Source: an uncultured Collinsella sp. (GTDB lineage: Bacteria > Actinomycetota > Coriobacteriia > Coriobacteriales > Coriobacteriaceae). Taken from it: a DNA stretch of 10,543 bases. The DNA lies in NCBI GenBank assembly GCA_902494605.1, contig CABUUG010000060.1, positions 1-10,543 on the forward strand, written 5' to 3'. A program made the translations under genes and the position numbers. The stretch's first letter is position 1. Each line of letters begins with the position of its first letter. Positions 6,893-10,543 of this stretch are shown here, in pieces. Below the pieces are notes generated by a model. The model did not search any database and was not told the DNA's origin. It was given only the letters and a program-made list of their open reading frames with translations.

Positions 6893-7660
6893 ATGACTGA
6901 ATCTGTTGTTGATTACAGCGAGCAGCCTCTGGCTGTCGAGGTCGACGACGTCACCATGATCTTTAACATGGCGTCCGAGTCGCTGACCAACCTCAAGGAG
7001 TACTTCATTAAGCTTGCCAAGCATGAGTTGTTCTTTGAGGAGTTTAGGGCGCTTAAGCATATCTCGTTTGATATTCATCGTGGCGAGGTCGTGGGTCTGG
7101 TCGGCACCAATGGCTCCGGCAAGTCTACGATGCTCAAGATTATCGCTGGCGTGCTTGAGCCAAGCGAGGGCAGCGTTAAGGTGCACGGTAACATCGCGCC
7201 GCTGATTGAGCTTGGTGCTGGTTTTGACCCCGAGCTGACCGCCCGCGAGAACATCTATCTGAACGGCGCCCTGCTCGGCTATACCAAGGAGTTCATCGAT
7301 GCCAACTTTGACGGCATTATCGAATTCGCTGAGCTGCAGAACTTTGTCGATATGCCGCTTAAGAACTTCTCCTCGGGCATGGTGGCGCGTATCGCCTTTG
7401 CAATCGCGACGATTACCGAGCCCGATATTCTGATCGTTGACGAGACGTTGTCCGTCGGTGATGTGTTCTTCCAGCAGAAGTGCGAGGACCGTATCCAGCA
7501 CTTTATCCAGAGCGGCGACGTGACGGTTCTGTTCGTTTCGCACTCTATGGAGCAGGTTGAGCGCATCTGCCAGCGTGCCGTTTGGATTGAGAAGGGTGAC
7601 CTTCGCATGGACGGCCCGGTTGATGAGGTCTGCAAGGCGTATCGCGAGCAGTTCAACTAG
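6893..7660 (+). CDS. Polysaccharide export ABC transporter ATPase (Wzt/TagH-like, short form)
   Basis: This is the energising subunit for the permease just upstream. The 255 residues contain one ABC domain: Walker A GTNGSGKST (71-79), a Q-loop region around IAPLIELGAGFDPELTARENIYLNG, signature FSSGM (159-163), Walker B ILIVDE (Asp183, Glu184) and H-loop His217 in FVSHS. The N-terminal stretch FNMASESLTNLKEYFIKL and the family-specific LIELGAGFDPELT are typical of O-antigen, capsule and teichoic-acid exporters. There is no C-terminal carbohydrate-binding domain of the kind seen in long Wzt proteins, so export probably does not depend on recognising a modified chain end. Start ATG 6893 lies 7 bases after AGGAG (6881-6885); GTG 6890 is possible but too close. 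The gene ends 54 bases before a tRNA. Confidence 0.96.
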   Translation: MTESVVDYSEQPLAVEVDDVTMIFNMASESLTNLKEYFIKLAKHELFFEEFRALKHISFDIHRGEVVGLVGTNGSGKSTMLKIIAGVLEPSEGSVKVHGNIAPLIELGAGFDPELTARENIYLNGALLGYTKEFIDANFDGIIEFAELQNFVDMPLKNFSSGMVARIAFAIATITEPDILIVDETLSVGDVFFQQKCEDRIQHFIQSGDVTVLFVSHSMEQVERICQRAVWIEKGDLRMDGPVDEVCKAYREQFN

Positions 7661-7662
7661 GT

Positions 7663-7668
7663 TATAAT
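7663..7668 (+). promoter_or_regulatory. Candidate -10 box for tRNA-Arg
   Basis: A perfect TATAAT begins two bases after the exporter ATPase stop codon and 46 bases before the tRNA. The -35 position would fall inside the ATPase gene, where no good match is seen. The only other pattern here is a repeated CTTGCGC (7671-7677 and 7686-7692). Confidence 0.4.
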
Positions 7669-7714
7669 TACTTGCGCCTGACAGGCTTGCGCTTGCTTGG
7701 GCGTGCGGCTATTT

Positions 7715-7791
7715 GCTCCATTAGCTCAGTTGGATAGAGCAGGGGACTTCTAATCCCAAGGTCGACGGTTCGAATCCGCCATGGAGCACCA
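7715..7791 (+). tRNA. tRNA-Arg (anticodon TCT)
   Basis: A 77-base cloverleaf with encoded CCA. The acceptor stem GCTCCAT/ATGGAGC is perfect with discriminator A. The D-arm GCTC/GAGC has loop AGTTGGATA, the anticodon loop CTTCTAA gives TCT reading AGA, and the T-loop is TTCGAAT. Two pairs are non-canonical: G-A at the top of the anticodon stem (GGGGA/TCCCA) and A-C in the T-stem (GACGG/CCGCC). It is followed by its own terminator. Confidence 0.95.
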
Positions 7792-7800
7792 TCGTTTATT

Positions 7801-7833
7801 AAGCCCAGACCGCTTGGTGGTCTGGGCTTTTTT
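7801..7833 (+). terminator. Rho-independent terminator after tRNA-Arg
   Basis: A perfect 11-bp stem (7801-7811 with 7819-7829) with a 7-base loop runs into six T residues (7828-7833). It ends the tRNA transcript. Read from the minus strand it could also weakly stop transcription leaving aroQ. The following 7834-7895 shows nothing else clear. Confidence 0.93.
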
Positions 7834-7895
7834 CATCTTGTGTGCTGCTGGAGCCGAGCGCGAGCAAGCCGCTGCTGTTTGTTGGGGTTGGCATT

Positions 7896-8333
7896 TTACT
7901 TTTCGAGATACTCCCTCAGCAGCTCCAGCGCGTGGGCGTAGCCCTGTAGGCCCTCGCCGGTGATGGTGGCGAAGCAGGCTAGGCGTGCATAGCTCACCTG
8001 GCGGAAGTCCTCGCGGGTCTCGACAGCGCTGATGTGGACCTCCACAGCCGGGATTGCGACGGCTTTGAGCGCGTCCAGGATGGCCACGCTCGTATGCGTG
8101 TAGGCGGCCGGGTTGATGACGATGCCGTCGACCTTGCCGTAGGCCTCCTGAATCTTGTCGACGATGTTGCCCTCGTGGTTGGACTGGAAGACCTCGACCT
8201 CGTCGAAGCCCTGTGCAGTGCCCGCTTCCTGGCAGATCTGCACTAAGCGGTCGTAGTTGTCGCTGCCATAGATGCCTGGCTCGCGAATGCCGAGCATGTT
8301 GAGGTTGGGGCCGTTAATGACGAGTGCTTTCAT
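7896..8333 (-). CDS. aroQ: Type II 3-dehydroquinate dehydratase
   Basis: This enzyme removes water from 3-dehydroquinate to give 3-dehydroshikimate in the shikimate pathway; type II enzymes are small dodecamers. The 145 residues are the normal length. Active-site positions known from the family are all present: Asn12 and Arg17 with catalytic Tyr22 in NGPNLNMLGIREPGIYG, Asn74 and His80 in INPAAYTHTS, Glu98, His100 and Ser102 in EVHIS, and Arg107 and Arg111. The Asn that usually follows this Ser is Ala103 here. Start ATG (8333-8331) has AAAGGAA 6 bases upstream. The frame extends 33 codons further but runs through a hairpin and has no family sequence. It is last in the minus-strand aromatic gene group, 64 bases after aroEK and separated from it by a strong hairpin, so its level may be set separately. 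Confidence 0.96.
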   Translation of the reverse strand: MKALVINGPNLNMLGIREPGIYGSDNYDRLVQICQEAGTAQGFDEVEVFQSNHEGNIVDKIQEAYGKVDGIVINPAAYTHTSVAILDALKAVAIPAVEVHISAVETREDFRQVSYARLACFATITGEGLQGYAHALELLREYLEK

Positions 8334-8353
8334 GGTTGCTTCCTTTGCGGTTG

Positions 8354-8395
8354 AAAAACCACCACAAAGGTGCCTGTCCCCTTTGTGGTGGTTTT
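8354..8395. repeat. Long hairpin between aroEK and aroQ (terminator-like, possible dispersed repeat)
   Basis: A perfect 16-bp stem (8355-8370 with 8380-8395) has a 9-base loop. On the minus strand it starts 2 bases after the aroEK stop codon and ends in five T residues, so it can act as a terminator or attenuator ahead of aroQ. The loop with adjoining stem bases reads GGGGACAGGCACC on the minus strand. I recall this core as recurrent in small palindromic repeats of many bacterial genomes, so it may be a mobile REP- or MITE-like element. Confidence 0.75.
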
Positions 8396-8397
8396 GG

Positions 8398-9648
8398 TTA
8401 GAGAGCGGGTGGGAGGGTGTCGAGGAGGGCATGGGCGGTGTTGGCGGCGCAGTCGCGTGAGTCGATGATGTAGTCGGCCCAGGCGCGGTAGCGCGGCATG
8501 CGCTGTTCCGCCAGCTTTTCGATGCCGTCGCGGGCGGTGATGGGGCGGCCCTTGTGGGCGAGCTCTTCGAGTTTGCGGCTGAGCATCACGATTTGGCTGT
8601 TCTGGTGCAGCAGCGGATAGTTCTCGTCACGCGTGACTATGCCGCCGCCGGTTGAGAGCACCAGGCCGCTGCGCTTGGAGATGTCGGCCAGCGCCGCCGT
8701 CTCCTGCTCGCGGAAGGTTGCCTCGCCGCGCTCGACGATAAAGTCGGCGCAGGGCATGCCGAGGCGTTCCTCGAGGGCGCGGTCCAGGTCGATGTGCTCG
8801 CGACCCGTGAGCAGGGCGATCTGCTCGCCCACGCGGGTCTTGCCCGAACCCGGCATGCCGATCAGGGCGATGTTCTGTTCGCGGTGTGACAAGCGCTCCG
8901 TTACGTCCAGGATGCGCTCGCGCGGGGTGACCTGGCCGGTATAGCGCTCGACGGCCTGTGCCGCTTGGGCCACGAGCATCAGCAGGCCGCCGATGCAGGG
9001 GATGCCGCGGCGCTCGGCCTCGAGCATCAGGCCCGTGCGGGCGGGGTTGTAAACGATGTCGATGACGCCCTCGAGCACGTCAAGTCCTTCGAGCGTGCAG
9101 GGCGCATCGGGGCAGTGGGGGAACATGCCGGCAGGCGTGCAGTTGACGAGCAGGGCGGCGTCGGATTGCTGCGCGATGTTGCCGTAGTTGACCTCGCTCG
9201 TGCGGCCCACGGGCACAACGATGGCGCCCAGATCTCCCAGCACCACACTTGCCGTGGTGCCGGCGCCGCCGGTGGCTCCGAGCACGAGAACCTTCTTGCC
9301 GGTAACCTCAACCCCCAGCTCCTCGACCAGGCGCTGAAAACCGAAATAGTCAGTATTGTCGCCGCGCAGGCGGCCGTCGGGCAGGCGCGTGATGGTGTTG
9401 ACGTTGCCCATGCGCTCGGCGAGCGGGCTCAGTTCGTCCAGGTAGTCCATGACGGCGCGCTTGTAGGGGATGGTCACGTTGGTGCCCTCCCACTCGTCGC
9501 CGGTCATAAAGGCCGCAAGGTCCTCGGGCTCGCGCTCAAAACGCACGTACTCAAGCCCCGCCAGCTCCTTGTAGATGGTTGGGGTGTAGCTGTGGCCCAG
9601 CACGCGGCCCAGCACGCCGTAGGGGCAGGTTGCGGCGGTATCGGTCAT
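8398..9648 (-). CDS. aroE-aroK: Fused shikimate dehydrogenase / shikimate kinase
   Basis: One 416-residue protein carries two shikimate-pathway steps: NADPH reduction of 3-dehydroshikimate to shikimate, then ATP-dependent 3-phosphorylation. Residues 1 to about 250 are AroE-like: catalytic Lys63 in NVTIPYK, Asp100 in GDNTD, a nucleotide-binding loop LGATGGAG (123-130), NCTPAGM and the closing GGLLMLVAQAAQAV. The shikimate-binding motif normally HSxSP reads HSYTP (19-23). Residues about 258-416 are AroK: Walker A GMPGSGKT (264-271), HIDLD, FREQE, STGGGIV and the lid GRPIT. The join is a short LSHREQ linker. The ATG directly follows the pheA stop (TAGATG), and the ribosome site GGAGGT lies inside pheA, which indicates translational coupling. 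It sits between pheA and aroQ, as expected of an aromatic amino-acid operon. The domain order could pass shikimate directly, but that is inference. Confidence 0.96.
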   Translation of the reverse strand: MTDTAATCPYGVLGRVLGHSYTPTIYKELAGLEYVRFEREPEDLAAFMTGDEWEGTNVTIPYKRAVMDYLDELSPLAERMGNVNTITRLPDGRLRGDNTDYFGFQRLVEELGVEVTGKKVLVLGATGGAGTTASVVLGDLGAIVVPVGRTSEVNYGNIAQQSDAALLVNCTPAGMFPHCPDAPCTLEGLDVLEGVIDIVYNPARTGLMLEAERRGIPCIGGLLMLVAQAAQAVERYTGQVTPRERILDVTERLSHREQNIALIGMPGSGKTRVGEQIALLTGREHIDLDRALEERLGMPCADFIVERGEATFREQETAALADISKRSGLVLSTGGGIVTRDENYPLLHQNSQIVMLSRKLEELAHKGRPITARDGIEKLAEQRMPRYRAWADYIIDSRDCAANTAHALLDTLPPAL

Positions 9649-10543
9649 CTAGAGCACCTCCGTGTAGCTGCCAAAGTAGGTAAAGCTCTCGCACACGTCG
9701 TCGATGGAATCGAGCAGGTCGTCGAGGGCCTTGCTGCCAAAGGGGCAGTCCAGATCAAAGTAGAACATAAACTCAAAGTCGCGACCGGGGATGGGGCGGC
9801 TCTCGAGCTTGATGAGGTTGATGTTGAGTGCGTAGAAGCGCTCGAGCACGCGATAGAGGGCGCCCGGCTCGTTGGCCGTGGTAATCATGAGCGAGGTACG
9901 GTTGGCACCGGGATAGACGCGCGGCTCGCGGCTGATGACGACAAAGCGCGTGTAGTTGTTGTCTGAGTCCTGGATGTTGGGCTCCAGCACCTCCAGGCCA
10001 TAGAGTGCCGCGCAACTGCGCGATGCGATGGCGGCAACATCGGTGCGCTCGGAGCTGGCGACCATCTCGGCCGACATAGCCGTGTTGGGGTACTTGGTGG
10101 CGTGAAGGTCGTGGGACTCGATAAAGCCGGCACACTGGGCAATAGCTTGGCCGTGGCTGTAGACCTCGCGCACGTCGGCGAGCTTGGTGCCGGGCTTGAC
10201 GAGCAAGTTGTGGTCGATCTTGAGGCGAAGCGAGCGCACGATGTGGAAGTCGAACTGGGCGAGCAGGTCGTAGACGGCGTTGACCGAGCCGGCGGTGGAG
10301 TTCTCGATGGGCAGCACGCCAAACTCGCAGAAGCCGTCGCGCACAGCGCGCATAACGCCCTCGAAGGTCTCGAAAAACGCGATGTCGGGCACGTCGAAGA
10401 GCTTGCACGCGGCGATCTGGCTATAGGCACCTTCCACGCCCTGGCAGGCGACGCTGGCAGTCTGGGGGAAGGGCGTGTCGAAGGCTACGGCCGTGGCGTG
10501 GGCCTTTTGCGAGACGGTGATGCCCTTGAGCTCGTTGATGTAA
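9649..10543 (-). CDS. pheA: Prephenate dehydratase with ACT domain (5' end outside window)
   Basis: This enzyme turns prephenate into phenylpyruvate for phenylalanine synthesis. The frame stays open to the window edge, and 297 residues are visible. The catalytic domain starts at VACQGVEGAYSQIAA (from about residue 32) and includes GVLPIENSTAGSV, VYSHGQAIAQC and the key NNYTRF near its end. A regulatory ACT domain follows (RTSLMITTANEPGALYRVL and the phenylalanine-binding ESRP motif), so feedback inhibition by phenylalanine is expected. GTG 10437 is not the true start, because the conserved ACQG just before it is in frame. About 30 further residues upstream read as a linker. The full protein is therefore probably a chorismate mutase-prephenate dehydratase, but the mutase part cannot be seen. 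Its stop codon abuts the aroEK start. Confidence 0.94.
   Translation of the reverse strand, partial: YINELKGITVSQKAHATAVAFDTPFPQTASVACQGVEGAYSQIAACKLFDVPDIAFFETFEGVMRAVRDGFCEFGVLPIENSTAGSVNAVYDLLAQFDFHIVRSLRLKIDHNLLVKPGTKLADVREVYSHGQAIAQCAGFIESHDLHATKYPNTAMSAEMVASSERTDVAAIASRSCAALYGLEVLEPNIQDSDNNYTRFVVISREPRVYPGANRTSLMITTANEPGALYRVLERFYALNINLIKLESRPIPGRDFEFMFYFDLDCPFGSKALDDLLDSIDDVCESFTYFGSYTEVL
9656..9661 (-). promoter_or_regulatory. Ribosome binding site of aroEK inside pheA
   Basis: GGAGGT on the minus strand lies 7 bases before the aroEK ATG and within the last codons of pheA. With the TAGATG junction this supports translational coupling of the two genes. Confidence 0.8.

Noticed and set aside
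8965..9966. A 333-codon plus-strand open frame across aroEK and pheA
   Set aside because: It runs opposite two well-supported minus-strand genes and has the Ala/Gly/His-rich composition of a GC-bias shadow.

Overview
The window looks like the chromosome of a gut Actinobacterium of the class Coriobacteriia, with Collinsella or a close relative my best guess. This rests on the high-GC coding sequence, the RmlC-RmlD fusion, the AroE-AroK fusion and the overall protein style. It is an inference from reading, not from a database match. There are ten protein-coding genes (two cut by the window edges) and one tRNA, and no stretch of more than about 160 bases lacks a gene.

Left region (1-4801, + strand): a dTDP-L-rhamnose pathway. 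The 3' part of rfbA (glucose-1-phosphate thymidylyltransferase) ends at a hairpin terminator. Further on come rfbB (4,6-dehydratase) and a fused rfbC-rfbD gene (3,5-epimerase plus 4-keto reductase). Together these four activities convert glucose-1-phosphate and dTTP into dTDP-L-rhamnose. A clearly AT-richer two-gene cassette (759-2180) sits between rfbA and rfbB. It encodes a small protein that I believe is DUF4869-like and a P-loop ATPase with an uncharacterised C-terminal domain that may be Toprim-like. This pair has no evident role in rhamnose synthesis and is the best candidate here for an undescribed system.

Middle region (4802-7660): a shared hairpin terminator separates rfbCD from a convergent, minus-strand, membrane-anchored family 2 glycosyltransferase. 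Divergent from that gene is an ABC-2 polysaccharide exporter pair, a permease followed by an ATPase of the Wzm/Wzt or TagG/TagH type. With the rhamnose genes, this suggests synthesis and export of a rhamnose-containing cell-surface polysaccharide.

Right region (7661-10543): a tRNA-Arg(TCT) with its own terminator, then minus-strand aromatic amino-acid genes. In transcription order these are pheA (prephenate dehydratase, 5' end outside the window), an aroE-aroK fusion starting directly after the pheA stop, a 16-bp-stem hairpin that resembles both a terminator and a dispersed repeat, and aroQ (type II 3-dehydroquinase).

Base composition falls into three visible classes. The rml genes are very GC-rich, the cassette is near 45-50% GC, and the glycosyltransferase/ABC genes are intermediate. 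This suggests a surface-polysaccharide locus assembled from several sources.
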